A stretch of 64,000 bases of DNA from Acheta domesticus (Eukaryota; Arthropoda; Insecta; Orthoptera; Gryllidae): assembly GCA_031308135.1 (NCBI GenBank), contig JAHLJT010000631.1, forward strand, positions 154,397,276 to 154,461,275. Direction: 5' to 3'. The notes beneath the pieces were generated by a model that searched no databases, had not been told where the DNA came from, and saw nothing but the letters and a program-made list of their open reading frames with translations. The position numbers were made by a program, and so were the translations under genes. Shown here in pieces: positions 10,765 to 21,790 of this stretch; position 1 is the first letter of the stretch, and every line of letters starts with the position of its first letter.

Positions 10765-12939
10765 TTGTTTGAAACAGACGCGAAGAGATTCTATCGCAAT
10801 CTGACTCAAAAACCGAATGGCAAAGCTGTTACTCCTTCAAAAGATGACGTCGAAGCATTTTGGGCAGGAATCTGGGAAGAGAGCAGATCCTACAACAAAG
10901 ACGCATCTTGGCTTCAATCTGAAGTTGATGCTGCCGATGAACTTGTAGAAACAGTGGAAGATGTTCACCAATTCTCGGAAGAGGACCTCTTCCAAGCAAT
11001 TAAGAACATGGGAAACTGGAAGTCCCCCGGGATTGATAAGATCCAGACTTATTGGATTAAGAAATTAACAGCAATACATTCTCATCTAGCAAAGGCTGTT
11101 AATAAAATTTTTGAAAACCCAAAGGAAATCCCGGAATGGCTCACACGCGGCATCACGTATTTGCTACCCAAAGCGGGAGACAGCTCTTTGGCGAAGAACT
11201 ACAGGCCAATTACTTGTCTGCCAGTACTGTACAAAGTTATAACTTCAGCCATAGCTGACAAAATGTATAGACATCTAGATAAGAATCATCTAATGCCAGC
11301 TGAACAAAAAGGATGTCGTAAAGGCTCTTATGGGTGTAAGGAAATCTTGCTACTGAATAAAGTCATCTTGAATGATGTAAAGAAACGCAAACGTAATTTG
11401 AGCATGGCTTGGATTGACTACCAAAAGGCCTTTGATAGTGTACCACACGATTGGATTTTGAAGACCCTGGAGATCTATCGATTTCATCCTAGACTTATTG
11501 AATTTTGCAAGGCTAGTATGAAGTCGTGGAGTACCAGGTTACTAATCCACAGCGGAAAGGAAGCAGTAGAAACCAGAAGTATTCAGATTAACGGGGGTAT
11601 TTTTCAAGGAGATTCACTATCCCCTCTGCTGTTTTGCATTAGTTTGATCCCACTATCGAGACAGTTGTCGCAAGCTGACTTTGGTTTTAAGCTCCATGGT
11701 GATGAAAGGCCAGTATCACATTTGTTTTACATGGATGATCTGAAAGTGTTTGCCAAGAATGAAGCGATTCTCTCCCAAATGCTGTCTGTCGTGAATGACT
11801 TTAGCAATGACATCTGCATGAAGTTTGGTCTTGACAAGTGTGCAAAAATCAATTTAAAAAGAGGGAAACTCACAACGTCTGAGAACATTGAAATTGATAC
11901 GCACACTGTGATTCAAGATCTTGAGCCAGGTAAAACTTACAAATATCTGGGCATTGAAGAATGTGAAACCATCTCGAATGACAGAATGAAAGAGAGAATT
12001 CGTAGGGAGTATTATAGGACAGTGAGACTGGTCCTGCAGTCCGCTCTGAATTCCAGGAATAAAATATCTGCAATAGGTAGTTTGGCGGTACCTGTAGCCG
12101 AATACAGTTTTGGACTAGTGGACTGGACTGAGCAAGAAATTCGCACCATGGATCGAAAAACCAGAAAACTGCTAACAATGCATCATGTTTCCCACCCTCG
12201 AGCTGATATACATAGACTTTATGTGTCACGTAAGAAAGGAGGAAGAGGCCTCAGACAAATTGAGGCCTCCTGGCACAACGCAATAGTCGGGTTGGGGAAG
12301 TATGTAGTCAGCCATCAAGACGACCCTCTAATGAGGCAGGTCATGAAATCTGACCGAAGAATGGGAAACAGAGGCATTGTTAGTGTAGCAAGAAACATTG
12401 CGAAGAAAACTAGGCAAGATACGTCGAATAACACAGACACTGAACTTCTGATGCTGCCAAACATGAAGTGTGAGACACAAAAAATGTTAAAGAAATCGTG
12501 GAGAGACAAACCACTCCACGGACAATATCTAAAAAGAATGGACAAGGTGCAGATCAATAAAGATCAATCATTTATGTGGCTTAAAAGGGGAAGGATGAAG
12601 CCAGAATCGGAAGCACTTGTAATAGCTGCCCAAGATCAGGCCTTGAGAACACGACATTATGATAAAGCGGTTCTCAAAATTTCCCAAGATGACAAATGCC
12701 GCATTTGCCTGGAGCAAGTAGAAACCATTGATCATATTGTCTCAGCTTGTCCAATCCTAGCAAAGACCGAATACCTTAAAAGACATGACAGGGTGTGTAG
12801 CTACCTCCACTGGCAGATCTGTACCGCCCTCGAAGTTCCAAACACATGCCCTTACCTTCATGAGGAACGAACACTTACCGAAACCGGTGACGTCTGTTGG
12901 ATTGTGTACGATATTGTACGACCAACAAATTCAAACTGA
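10765..12939 (+). pseudogene. Reverse transcriptase ORF of Dong-like LINE (frameshifted before endonuclease)
   Basis: The 724-codon frame carries the RT domain: NYRPITCLPVLYK near residue 145, motif A WIDYQKAFDSVPHDW near 215, QGDSLSPLLF near 281 and the catalytic YMDD near 322. A CCHC-like knuckle CRICL...HIVSAC lies near 645. These are the hallmarks of RLE-type LINEs. The RT core is uninterrupted, so the copy is not very old. The family's N-terminal part with its Myb-like motif is absent; compare the separate 5' half at 16.4-18.06 kb. The frame ends at TGA 12937-12939, and the endonuclease continues in another frame, indicating a frameshift at about 12880-12925. Confidence 0.85.
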
Positions 12940-13267
12940 TCGCACGATAGCGGCAAACAAACCGGATATAGTTATCCGGGATTTGGCCAAAAAATCGTGT
13001 TTACTTATCGATGTTGCTGTACCTTGCGATCAAAACGTCGTTACCAAGGAGGCAGAGAAACGTCTTAAATACAAGAGTTTGGAAATCGAGATCAGCCGAA
13101 TGTGGGGCGTAAAAGCACAGGTCGTCCCGATAGTTATCGGAGCTCTGGGATTTGTTCCGCAAAATTTGAGTAAGAACTTGTCGAAACTCCCAGGTAATTC
13201 AAAAGACTGGGAAGTGCAAGAAATTGCTTTATTTGGAACAGCCCACATTTTGCGTAAAGTATTGTAG
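12785..13267 (+). pseudogene. Restriction-like endonuclease domain of the same LINE, shifted frame
   Basis: The meaningful part is about 12905-13264, reading YDQQIQTDRTI, NKPDIVIRD, KKSCLLIDVAVPCDQNV, TKEAEKRLKYKSLEIEI. The PDI-(x)n-D-(x)n-KK-(x)n-IDVAVP and KE-EK--KY arrangement is the PD-(D/E)XK-type endonuclease that nicks the target in R2/R4/Dong-type LINEs. It overlaps the upstream frame because of a frameshift. The first ~40 codons are out-of-frame shadow. It ends about 100 bp before the (AAT)n tract. Confidence 0.8.
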
Positions 13268-13369
13268 AGGCACTAATAGTCACCGAATCTGCTCCTTAGG
13301 TAGCTGGTTGCAACCTGGAGTAGATTTTATATTCAGCCGACTCATAAGATCTTTAGTCGTGATGTAATG

Positions 13370-13386
13370 GAATAATAATAATAATA
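13370..13386 (+). repeat. (AAT)n tract between the two LINEs
   Basis: Five to six AAT units form both the 3' border of the Dong-like element and the 5' border of the R1-clade element. Confidence 0.9.
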
Positions 13387-13419
13387 GCTCAGGGTTCAAG
13401 CATTTAAGAGGACGCAGTT

Positions 13420-13964
13420 CGGGTTCGTCTGGGTGGAAGTAAACGGAGTTTGCTTTTACAGCTGCTACTTCCCCCCATGCGACCCGAATTAGAAATTTGA
13501 GAGGGCCATTACTGAGCTTGAAGCTAGCCTAACGTCAGCAAAAGGCGAAACTCTTATTGGAGGTGACTTCAATAGTAAATTTCCAGAATGGGGGGAAACT
13601 AGGTCAGATAAAAGAGGAGCAATTGTTTGTCGCAAGAAGCGACCTAGTCATTCTAAATAACGGCGACAAGTATACCTTCCAACTAGGGAATGCTTCCTCA
13701 ATCCTGGATATAACCATGGGCTCCACAAAGCTGAGTAGGAGCGTCATGGATTGGGAGGTACTTGAGGACGAGTCACTTAGCGACCATCTGTGCACAGGAT
13801 TTTCTGTCGCTACAAATCAGGGGTATAACCCTGATGTGGCTAGATGTAACAAAGACGGTGCTGCCTGGAATGTAAACAGGTTAAATGCAGACAAAGCCAA
13901 AGAATTTTTGGAGGAATCTAGGCTGATAGAGTATTGGCTGGACGAGAAACTCGGAATCCCGTGA
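13420..13964 (+). pseudogene. APE endonuclease remnant of the R1-clade LINE
   Basis: Pieces in different frames read VWVEVNGVCFYSCYFPPCDP (about 13428-13488), LIGGDFNSKFPEWG (about 13553-13595), then DLVILNNGDKYTF and SILDITMGS ending in ESLSDH (to about 13788). GGDFN and SDH are catalytic motifs of AP-endonuclease-like domains. At least two frameshifts and a stop near 13490 separate them. Confidence 0.75.
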
Positions 13965-14048
13965 GGAAATAGGGAAACTACAGACATAGTGGCAGCCGCG
14001 TGCAAAGCCTCGATGCCCTGACGCAGAGGCCCTAGGAGCAAGTTTCAG

Positions 14049-16185
14049 GTGTACTGGTGGACTCCAGAAATTGCAGAGCTCCGCAAGAATTGCGTCAAGG
14101 CGAGAAGATTGGCGACGAGAGCCAGGACAAATCTCTCCCTTAGAGACCAGTATAAGAAGTCTCGAAAACAGCTCAAGAGAGAGATAAAAAGAAGCAAATC
14201 CAGATGTTGGAGACAGCTTATAGATAACGCCAAAACGACCCTTGGGGCATGGCCTACAAAATAGTGACGAAGAAATTAAGAGCGGACTGTAAGACGCCTG
14301 GATTAGACGACCCACGCTGGGTGAAGAAAGTAATAGACGACCTCTTTCCTACTAGGGATCGCTGGGAAAGACAAAGACCGAGCGGCTTTTCCTTTGACGG
14401 AAAAGACCTGTTCACTCTAGAAGAACTGCGCAAAGCAGCGGCGACCATGAAATGCGGGAAAGCGCCGGGTTTCGACAGGATCCCGAACGAGATGTTGAAG
14501 ATCGTGACAGAGCAATACCCGGAATGCTTGTTATCGGTGTTCAATTGCTGCCTTAAGAATGCAACATTTCCCATGCGTTGGAAGAGACAGAAACTCATTC
14601 TTCTCCGAAAGGGAAATAAACCCGAGAATCAGACTTCCTCTTTCAGACCTCTTTGCCCTTTGGATACCATGGGCAAGCTACTTGAGGGACTAATTCTATC
14701 AAGACTCGAGGCACATCTAGGGGCAAACTTATCTCCCAGGCAATACGGCTTCCGGAAGGGACTTTCGACAACGGATGCCATCCTGAAGGTGACCAGTATT
14801 GCAGAGACAGCCAAGCGCGGTGATGGGAAGAAGAAAGGATTCTGTGCGCTAGTAGCCATAGACATCAGAAATGCTTTGAACTCTGCCAGATGGAGGGACA
14901 TCATTGAAGCACTGGTAGACAAAAAGGTCCCAGAATACCTCCTTAGGATGATTGAAGATTACCTTCATGAGAGAAGCGTAGTCTACTCGGACTCCTTCGT
15001 AATCGAAGACAAGATGACTTGCGGCGTACCCCAAGTGTCTAGACTGGGTCCACTCTTATGGAACGTCATGTATGATAGTCTCTTACAAATTGACACTCCA
15101 TCAGACACCCAGCTTATAGGCTACGCAGATGATACACTCATCATCTGTCATAGCAATGACACAGACTTGCTGGAGATGAAAGTGAACGAAACCCTTTTTA
15201 GGGTTAAAAGGTGGCTTGACAAGAGACTTCTACACATGGCTGTGGAGAAAACTGAAGCCGTGTTGATCACTGACCGGAGAGCATTCCGTTCCCCAAACAT
15301 TCGATTGGGGGACGTGAACATCAACTGGAGACGCCACATAACTTATTTGGGAGTCGAGGTCGACCAGCGACTGAGCTTTGGTCCGCATATTAACAAGACT
15401 GCGGACAAGGCAGCGAAGACATGCGCCGACCTCTCCAGATTGATGCCAAATGTGGGTGGTCCAAAAGAGGCGAAACGGAGAATGATTGCTTGTGCAGTTC
15501 ATTCCCAACTGTTGTACGCGGCCCCAGTGTGGGCCGATAAACTTGGTAAAGCGTGTGTAAGATGGAAGTACACGCAAGTACAAAGGAGGCTTGCGCTGAG
15601 AATAGTGTCTGCCTACCGCACGGTCTCTGACAGCGCTGTAGGGGTACTGGCCAGTGTACCTCCCCTAGACCTGCTGGCGAGAGAGCAGATGTACCAAGAA
15701 CGTAAGCTACCAGACCCCGTTCGTGACGGACCTCCGCGCAGGACGAAAGAGAACATAAAGAAGAGAGCACGAACTTCCCTCCTGGCAGACTGGCAAGTGA
15801 GGTGGGACAACGACACCAAAGGAAGGTGGACTTACACGATGATACCACTATCGAACCGTGGATCAGCCGAAGCCACGGGGAAGTTAATTATTACCTTTCC
15901 CAAGTGTTCTCAGGACACGGCAGTTTTAAGTCCTATTTGCACAGATTTAAAAGAGCGACAGATTGCAAGTGTGAATTTTGCGGTCATGCAGATGATGCCA
16001 TGCACACTATATTTAATTGCATGGCGTGGGATACTCAGAGAAGGCACCTAAACGAAGCCTTGGGTGCGGATGTCTCCCCATCGAACATGGTGGAACTCAT
16101 GCTCCAATCAAGTGAACAGTGGAGCATAATTCAAGAGTTCCTCACTTTCGTTATGAAACGGAAGGAAGAAAGGCTCCGTAGTTAA
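14049..16185 (+). pseudogene. Reverse transcriptase and zinc knuckle of the R1-clade LINE
   Basis: The reading passes through three frames: 14049-14240 (WWTPEIAELRKNCVKARR, linker), 14249-15810 (RT) and about 15815-16185 (C-terminus). The RT part has GKAPGFDRIPNEM, FRKGLSTTDAI, motif A DIRNALNSARW and YADD near 15121. The usually invariant PQG motif reads GVPQVSRLGP, so its glycine is lost. The last frame carries IEPWISRSHGEVNYYLSQ and a knuckle CEFCG...HTIFNC. It is non-functional. Confidence 0.8.
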
Positions 16186-16364
16186 GTGCGGTTGCAGCCC
16201 AGCAAACCGCCTGTCTCTCTGCCACGAAGTAATGTCTCGCGACGGTTTCCGTGGAGAGAGGCATGGGCACAAGAGGAGAGGTTTTTTTTAGTGGGGGAGG
16301 GTCCCACACACCAGGGATAGCCCACCTTATCCCTGACGGTGCATAATGCATTTTCCCCTCCTTA

Positions 16365-16398
<34 letters not shown>
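16365..16398 (+). repeat. (AAT)n tract between R1-clade LINE and Dong-like element 2
   Basis: About 11 AAT units. Confidence 0.92.
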
Positions 16399-16400
<2 letters not shown>

Positions 16401-16597
16401 CCACCTAGGGAGTATACGACCTTGCAGTTGGTTGTGGAGCTTGAGTACAGCCATGAGCCTGAGAGCGATGTCAGTGGTAGAATAGCTACCGGTAGGGCCT
16501 CCCTTGCTGAATAGGCTGAAGATGAGGGGTCAGACGAAGAAGTACTCCATTTTGAGGAGAGTGGGAAATAAGTAGAGAGGGAAGAGTCATAAACCTT

Positions 16598-16845
16598 CAC
16601 TGCCGGCGCTACCTTTAGGCAAACTAGGCGACCGCCAAGGGCGCAAATCTCAGGGTTGCGCAAATTTGGTACATTTTTTATAATAAATATTATTATTGCA
16701 TATGGGACGTTAGAATAAATATATACATATGTATGTATAATAAATCATATTTTACTTTAAAAAATATTTCTAAATATTATTATTATTGGGGGGGCGCAAA
16801 CATGTAATTTTGCCTGGGGCGCAAAATAACCTAGCGCCGATCCTG
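16598..16845. mobile_element. hAT MITE (248 bp) with 8-bp duplication taaacctt
   Basis: The target duplication taaacctt lies at 16590-16597 and 16846-16853. The ends are CACTGCCGGCGCTA and, reverse-complemented, CAGGATCGGCGCTA. An 8-bp duplication with CA-starting inverted ends is the hAT pattern. The subterminal regions on both sides contain GGGCGCAAA. Confidence 0.85.
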
Positions 16846-17117
16846 TAAACCTTTGGACTTCCTGTTATCGGCCCGTGGAGGGTACAGGAGAGAAACTGGG
16901 TTGGCACACCAGGCCACTGATTAAAGTGGAGGCCCGAACCTTGCATTACCCAGCGAAGGAGGCTGCCTTCAGCAGTCAGTGAAAATCCTGTAGGGTTTAG
17001 TAATGCCGACTGGCGATCGGAGGGGCCCATTGCTGGGTCATGCGGGGGGATGCCCCGAGGCCACTGTGGGTCGCAGTTACGGATGGCAGGAAACAACCCA
17101 AGGGTTAAGTGTGAGCT

Positions 17118-18040
17118 GTGAACTCGAACTTGCGTCCTGCGAATCTTCACTTAAAACCAATGAGCAAAATGGATAGAACAAGAAATGTAATGAATCTTAA
17201 CGTGCCTTGTTATACCAATGCCCCATACCTGCTCAGAAATCGAGCTAATGTCACCTTGTCGACGTCTGGCCATCCCACGGATGTTAGTCCCAGGGACCCA
17301 GAGCCGGCAGTAGCTCGAAGCCATCGTCAGAGATGGACCCGGGATGAATTGAAGGAGGTGATGTGGTGCTTTTACTATGCAAAAGCGACAAATAGGGGCT
17401 CAGAAATAGAAATTTTTAAGATACGGAGAGAGCGGAACCCAGGTATGAGACCTACCCTAGAGTCAAAGAAGCTTGCCAGTCAACGACGATACATATTCAG
17501 CAGTGGAAAATTCACAGCAGAACATCTTGCTGACATTCAGAGAAATGCGGAGTATGTTCTTCGATCAAATTACCGACATGACAAACATGTAGAACTTGAA
17601 AACGATGGTCCTGTTGAAGGTTCATTTCCAATGAAACACACGTAAGTGGAGATAAGGACATGATGCGAAATCTCCTCCGACGTGAGATCGAAAGAGTTCG
17701 TCAACTTCCATTTGAATCTCGTGCACCGTTGAGGAGAATATACGAAAATGCCAAAGCTAAGAGAGTGATAGTGACAGCGAACTCTGTCTTAAATGAGGTG
17801 GTACAGACCCCAGGTAGAGATGTAGATATTACTGAAATCAATCACATCGTGTATGTAATTGGTTATCTGGTATCTCAGATAATTTAGGGGGCAGCCAAGA
17901 ACACCGACAGCTGACAGCAAAACAATGTAAATAGCCTTGTACCATCATGGACGAAGAGAATTATGAAACGGATAGCCGGCACTCGGTGTGAAATATCACT
18001 CTTAGCTGAAGCATCTTCTAAATCAACGCACTCCACGAAA
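17118..18040 (+). pseudogene. N-terminal ORF of Dong-like LINE 2 (Myb-like region), frameshifted
   Basis: The frame at 17118-17645 (175 codons; likely start Met at 17160) contains RQRWTRDELKEVMWCFYYAK, a Myb/SANT-like motif found near the N-terminus of R2/R4-type LINE proteins, then SKKLASQRRYIF. It shifts frame near 17650 and continues at 17660-17887 (LLRREIERVRQLPFESRAPL). It then continues, with stops, through SLVPSWTKRIMKRIAGTRCE to about 18010. No RT domain follows. Confidence 0.7.
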
Positions 18041-18056
18041 GTTCAACGAAGTTTTG

Positions 18057-19228
18057 GATTTTTTTCAAAATTTAGCATCTGGATTTATCCACTTTTCGTT
18101 GCCATGGCCATTTTTTCGCGCAGCATTACGAAACTTCCTCTCTACTGCGTAAGCGGTAGCGAGAAAGTAACTATTGCTACAGAATGGCACAGAATTTCCT
18201 GTATTAGTTTTCTAATTCCTTGGGTCTGCGCTAGATATTCGGAATTGCTACATACTCTTGCCAGCTGTCATCTATCACCGCACAAACTACATTTTTTTGG
18301 CATTTTCTTAATTTTTCGGTTTCCTAATGGTAGTACGGAAATATTCATTTTAGAATATTAAAGAACACAAAAACCTAGTCCTAAATGGCAATTTTCTCCT
18401 AAAAAATTTGTGCCGTTTTAAAGAAAATGGCGTTTTAACGCTACTAAATCTGCGAAATTTGAAGCCCTTTTTCACCGAACATTTTTGAGTTTTCGAAATA
18501 CTTTATTTGAAGTCATTTGAAGCACATACATTCACAAAAATATTATAATGTTTACAAATTGCTTCAAATGTGCATATTAAAGATGTGAGAAATCTTTCAA
18601 AAAAATTACATTTGTGTAAATTTTGAAAAAAAAAACAAAAAATACCTCAAAATTAACCTTACGTCATATCAAAGAGTACATTTAGCACTGTCCGATCGAA
18701 AAGTTTGAAGAAATTTTTTCTAGTCATTTATGAGAAAATGGCGTTTGAGCGTTTCTGAAAATGCGGAATTTTGAGCTACTTTTCACAGAAAACGGTTGTG
18801 TTTTCGAGGAACTTTACTTGACATTATTTAAAGCATAGGTACTCATAAATATAATAATGTGAACAAAGCGTCGCTAATGTAAATATTATCGACGTGAGAG
18901 ACAAGTCAAAAAAATGAGTAAAGACAATACATTTTTGCAATTTTTGAAAAAACAAAAGAATACATCAATATTGCTTTTATGTCATCTGATAGAGTACATT
19001 TACCACTATCCCTACCAAAAGTTTAAAGAAAAAATTTGGAGTAATTTTTGAGAATATCTAGTATTTGTAATGTTTTTAAATTGCACATATTTTCCGCAAT
19101 ATTTCGTGAAAACTACAAAAATTTTCAAAACAATGAATATGACCTTAAACAAAGAACTCACTTTGGAGAACACATTTTATTTGGAGGAAAAATCTCTATC
19201 TTCAATTTTGTAGTCTTATAATCTTATA
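18057..19228 (-). mobile_element. HX copy H3: terminal module joined head-to-tail to a new copy
   Basis: Positions 18057-18168 are the palindrome-bearing terminal module of one copy (TTTAGCATCTGGATTTATCC to GAGAAAGTA). It directly abuts at 18169 the CTAG-type end of the next (ACTATTGCTACAGAATGGCA). About three diverged units follow, and the copy breaks off near 19228. This is a tandem junction without intervening DNA. Confidence 0.6.
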
Positions 19229-19348
19229 ATCATGTAAGTTGAGCCGACTTGCTTTTCACACTGCACCAGTTCATTCGCCCCCTCCCTCACCTTACAGTGA
19301 TCCAGTCATCACCTCCAAAGTAATCAACCTTTTTTCTACAACACTATC
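19229..19348. other. Unassigned flank carrying the left target duplication
   Basis: The flank ends in ACAACACTATC (19338-19348), which is repeated at 20013-20023. Confidence 0.4.
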
Positions 19349-20012
19349 TGTAGTGTCCACCTGCGCGGGCACTCCGAAAGCCCGCCAGCGGCGCCAAGAG
19401 GCAAGAACCAACAGCACCACCACGGCACCAACGCCGAAATACAGGACGCAGCCTCCGGGAGGGAGGCGCGACTGGGGCCGTTGCCTGGTCGGCAGCAGCA
19501 GCAGAAGGCAGCACCCAGACACCGCAAAGCGCGCCTGCAGAAGCGCCTCACCCCATACTCCCACAATTAGGTGGGGAGGGTGTAGTGTCCGCTTGTGCGG
19601 GCATTTCAGAAACCCGCCGCGCCGCTACAAAAATCGATATGCGCCTCGCTGCCCCAGCGGAACAACCGAGGCGTTGGAGAAGACGCCCCCCTCCTCATCC
19701 TGCAGGAGAGGGGCACGAAGCTGCCACCCCTCCCCAGCGAAGGGGTGGGAAGACCGCGCGGGAGCCGTGGAGCGACGGCCCCGCACTCCGATACCTGCAG
19801 CCTTACGTTGAACATCGACCTGGATTAGTTATTGTACCGGCGCGCATACTTGTAACTCTCTTGACTATGGCTATGTGTATTATATAACGACCCTGCAAAT
19901 ATTACATCTCCCGGAAATTTGTGACTCCTGGCTACGTTTTAGGTTATTTCTTTGGAATTGTGGTTATTAATAAATTGTTGTTGCAGACCACCTAGCATTG
20001 TTTCTTTTGTAT
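19349..20012 (+). mobile_element. GC-rich inserted element of unknown class with 11-bp duplication
   Basis: The perfect direct repeat ACAACACTATC flanks a 664-bp insert that begins TGTAGTGTCC. A second TGTAGTGTCC block (19581-19620) repeats the first 36 or so bases with changes 232 bp later. The interior is markedly GC-rich (19347-19800), with the hairpin CCCCATACTCCCAC...GTGGGGAGGG at 19552-19580. The 3' part is AT-rich with AATAAA near 19970. The long variable-length duplication fits retroposition better than an LTR. Long frames inside it (for example 190 codons at 19239) overlap in several frames and are compositional artefacts. Confidence 0.5.
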
Positions 20013-20097
20013 ACAACACTATCCAGTAACGAACATTCACTTCTAGAAAAAAAACTCAAGCATTGCTCCCCTAGTCAGTTCAGTTTAACAGGGTCGG

Positions 20098-20587
20098 ATT
20101 TAAGGCTAAATGTACCGACACTAGTTCAATTTGTCGCCACCACGTGGCAGCACCAAATACATTAAAATTTACTTTACCAATAACGTCTGAACAAATGGTC
20201 CGATTTTCGATCTGTACACGGCATTTGACTCCTTTTTGTAATAGAATTTACGCTACGAAGCCCTTTTTCCAAAAAAAACTAGCAGAAACCCATTTTCTAA
20301 AATTTTTCTAGTACTTCCGGGAACAATTTCAAAAATGTGGGCTTATAGCGCGATGGCGACAAGCTTCCAGAATCCAACGCCGTATCAAACATGCAAATCG
20401 GATAAATAGGAGCGACGTAAAGTCAAATTTCGAAAAACACCTCACCCCACTCCGCCTTCCACACCGCCCCCGGCATCCGCCTAGTGGGGGAGGGGCCGCT
20501 GACGGGCAAGGCAGGCACTCCGTTATGCTTTCGTCACTTCGCATCTCAATGTATTTTTCCCCCGCAAATGAAACTAGAGCAAACGTA
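20098..20587 (+). repeat. GC-core repeat, copy 1
   Basis: The conserved flanks read GGCTAAATGTACCG, GATCTGTACACGGCATTTGA, ACGCTACGAAGCCCTTTTTC, CGCGATGGCGACAAGCTTCC and GACGAAAGCAT (reverse complement). They surround a GC-rich core (20440-20520) that differs completely from that of copy 2 at 24892-25470. It is adjacent to HX copy H4. Confidence 0.75.
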
Positions 20588-21200
20588 ATTTGAGAAAATG
20601 GCGTTTTAGCATTTGTGCAAATTCGGAATTTTCAGTTCGTTTTCACAGAAAACATCTGTTGTTGAGGAATTTTTAAGACATAATGTAAAGCACATATACT
20701 CCTAAATGTAATAATGTGAACAAAACGCCGTTAATGAAAATATTTACGAAATGAAAGGCTAGTCAAAGAATTACATTTTTGTAATTTTTGAAAAAACAAA
20801 AGAATAGAGCAATATGGCGTTTATGTCATCTCATAGAGTACATAGGCATTATCCTTTTCAAAAGAAAAAAATTGGAGCAGTTTTTGAGAAAATCTTGGTT
20901 TTATAGGTTTTTTTAAAAATTGCACATATTGCACGCAATATTGCGCGAAAACTAAAAGTTTAAAAAAATGTACATGACCTTATTGAAAGAACTAAGTATG
21001 GAGAACAAATATCATTTTAAGGAAACATTTCTATCTTCAAATTTGCAGTTGTAGGAAGACGCCGAAAAAAATTCGGATTTTTGCAATTTTCCAAAAATTA
21101 GAGTCAATAATGAAAATGAGATCTATGCCACCTTTATGAGTATATTTTAGTTTATTCTTACAATTAATTTAAAGAAAACATTTGGAGTCATTTTTGATTG
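20588..21200 (-). mobile_element. HX copy H4, fragment
   Basis: Two to three diverged units, recognisable by TTTGAGAAAATGGCGTTTT, AATAATGTGAACAAAACGCC and AAGACGCCGAAAAAAATTC. Confidence 0.6.
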
Positions 21201-21475
21201 ATTGGTAGTGACTTCGGGCACGTCAACTACGGAGGTCTTTAGTACCGCAAGTGTAGGGCGTGTTTATTTAATCGGGAGGTGGAGGTGATGTTAACCGCTG
21301 GATCCGGCGCTGACCTTCCGTCTACTAGTTTTCTCCAACCAGGTATCTGCCACCAGCGGGGCACTACCCCAGCCGGAACAAGCTCTAAATCACCGACCTA
21401 TCTACCTGTCGGCTTGCGGGGTTCTTTCCTAACCAGGTATCTCCCACCAGCAACTCGGAATATTCCTGTAAAAAA
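21201..21475. other. Unassigned insert with repeated CCAGGTATCTSCCACCAGC
   Basis: Moderately GC-rich sequence of unknown origin interrupts HX material. The phrase CAACCAGGTATCTGCCACC at about 21336 recurs as TAACCAGGTATCTCCCACC at about 21430. I do not recognise an element class. Confidence 0.4.
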
Positions 21476-21790
21476 GAGCTTCAATTTTCGCATTTACAGT
21501 AACGCTTACACGCCATTTTCTTACCGGCGGCTCCAAGTTTATTAATGAAAATTGCCATATATGAGGATGTTTTACTCTTCATTAATATTCTAAAAGTAAT
21601 ATTACGAATATACTACTAGGAAACCGAATAATGAGAAAACTTTAAGAAATGTATTGTGGGTGGCGATATATAACAGCTAGGAAGAAGATGGGGCAAGATG
21701 GTAAAGGTGGCATAGAACAAGGAAATTAGAATACTTTACTACGAGTAAGTCGGTGAAATTCTGTTGCACTACTTTTTCAACTTTGTCCGA
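21476..21790 (+). mobile_element. HX fragment in opposite orientation
   Basis: Reads AGAGCTTCAATTTTCGCATT...GGAAACCGAA...GGTGGCGATA, then a degraded terminus near 21755-21770 (AAATTCTGTTGCAC). It represents the CTAG-side third of an element. Confidence 0.5.

Larger units (their letters stand above)
10717..13369 (+). mobile_element. R4/Dong-like non-LTR retrotransposon, 5'-truncated, in (AAT)n
   Basis: The element has a reverse transcriptase, a C-terminal zinc knuckle and a restriction-like endonuclease (RLE), and no APE endonuclease. The start of the open frame is internal to the family's protein, so the 5' half is missing. (AAT)n lies on both sides (10660-10716 and 13370-13386), the landing site known for Dong elements of the R4 clade. 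The 3'UTR of about 100 bp ends at the second AAT tract. Confidence 0.85.
13387..16364 (+). mobile_element. R1-clade non-LTR retrotransposon, 5'-truncated and frameshifted
   Basis: The order is APE-type endonuclease remnant, reverse transcriptase, CCHC knuckle, about 180 bp of 3'UTR, then (AAT)n. There is no RNase H domain, and the C-terminal block (HGEVNYYLSQ...SGHGSFKSYL) is typical of the R1 clade. At least three frame disruptions show it is dead. The flanking (AAT)n may be either its target or its own simple-repeat tail. Confidence 0.8.
16399..18055 (+). mobile_element. 5' half of a second R4/Dong-like LINE
   Basis: It begins at the (AAT)n tract with a long 5' leader (16399-17150), which a hAT MITE interrupts at 16598-16845. 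The N-terminal coding region follows, and it stops abruptly near 18055 where HX sequence begins. It supplies the part missing from the Dong-like element at 10.7 kb, but in reverse order, so the two are separate insertions or a rearranged pair. Confidence 0.65.

Noticed and set aside
14254..15848. Long - strand frames opposite the R1-clade RT
   Set aside because: Antisense shadows of the retrotransposon coding strand.
19239..19887. 190-, 100- and 90-codon overlapping frames in the GC-rich insert
   Set aside because: Several frames on both strands are open at once, a composition effect. No recognisable protein.
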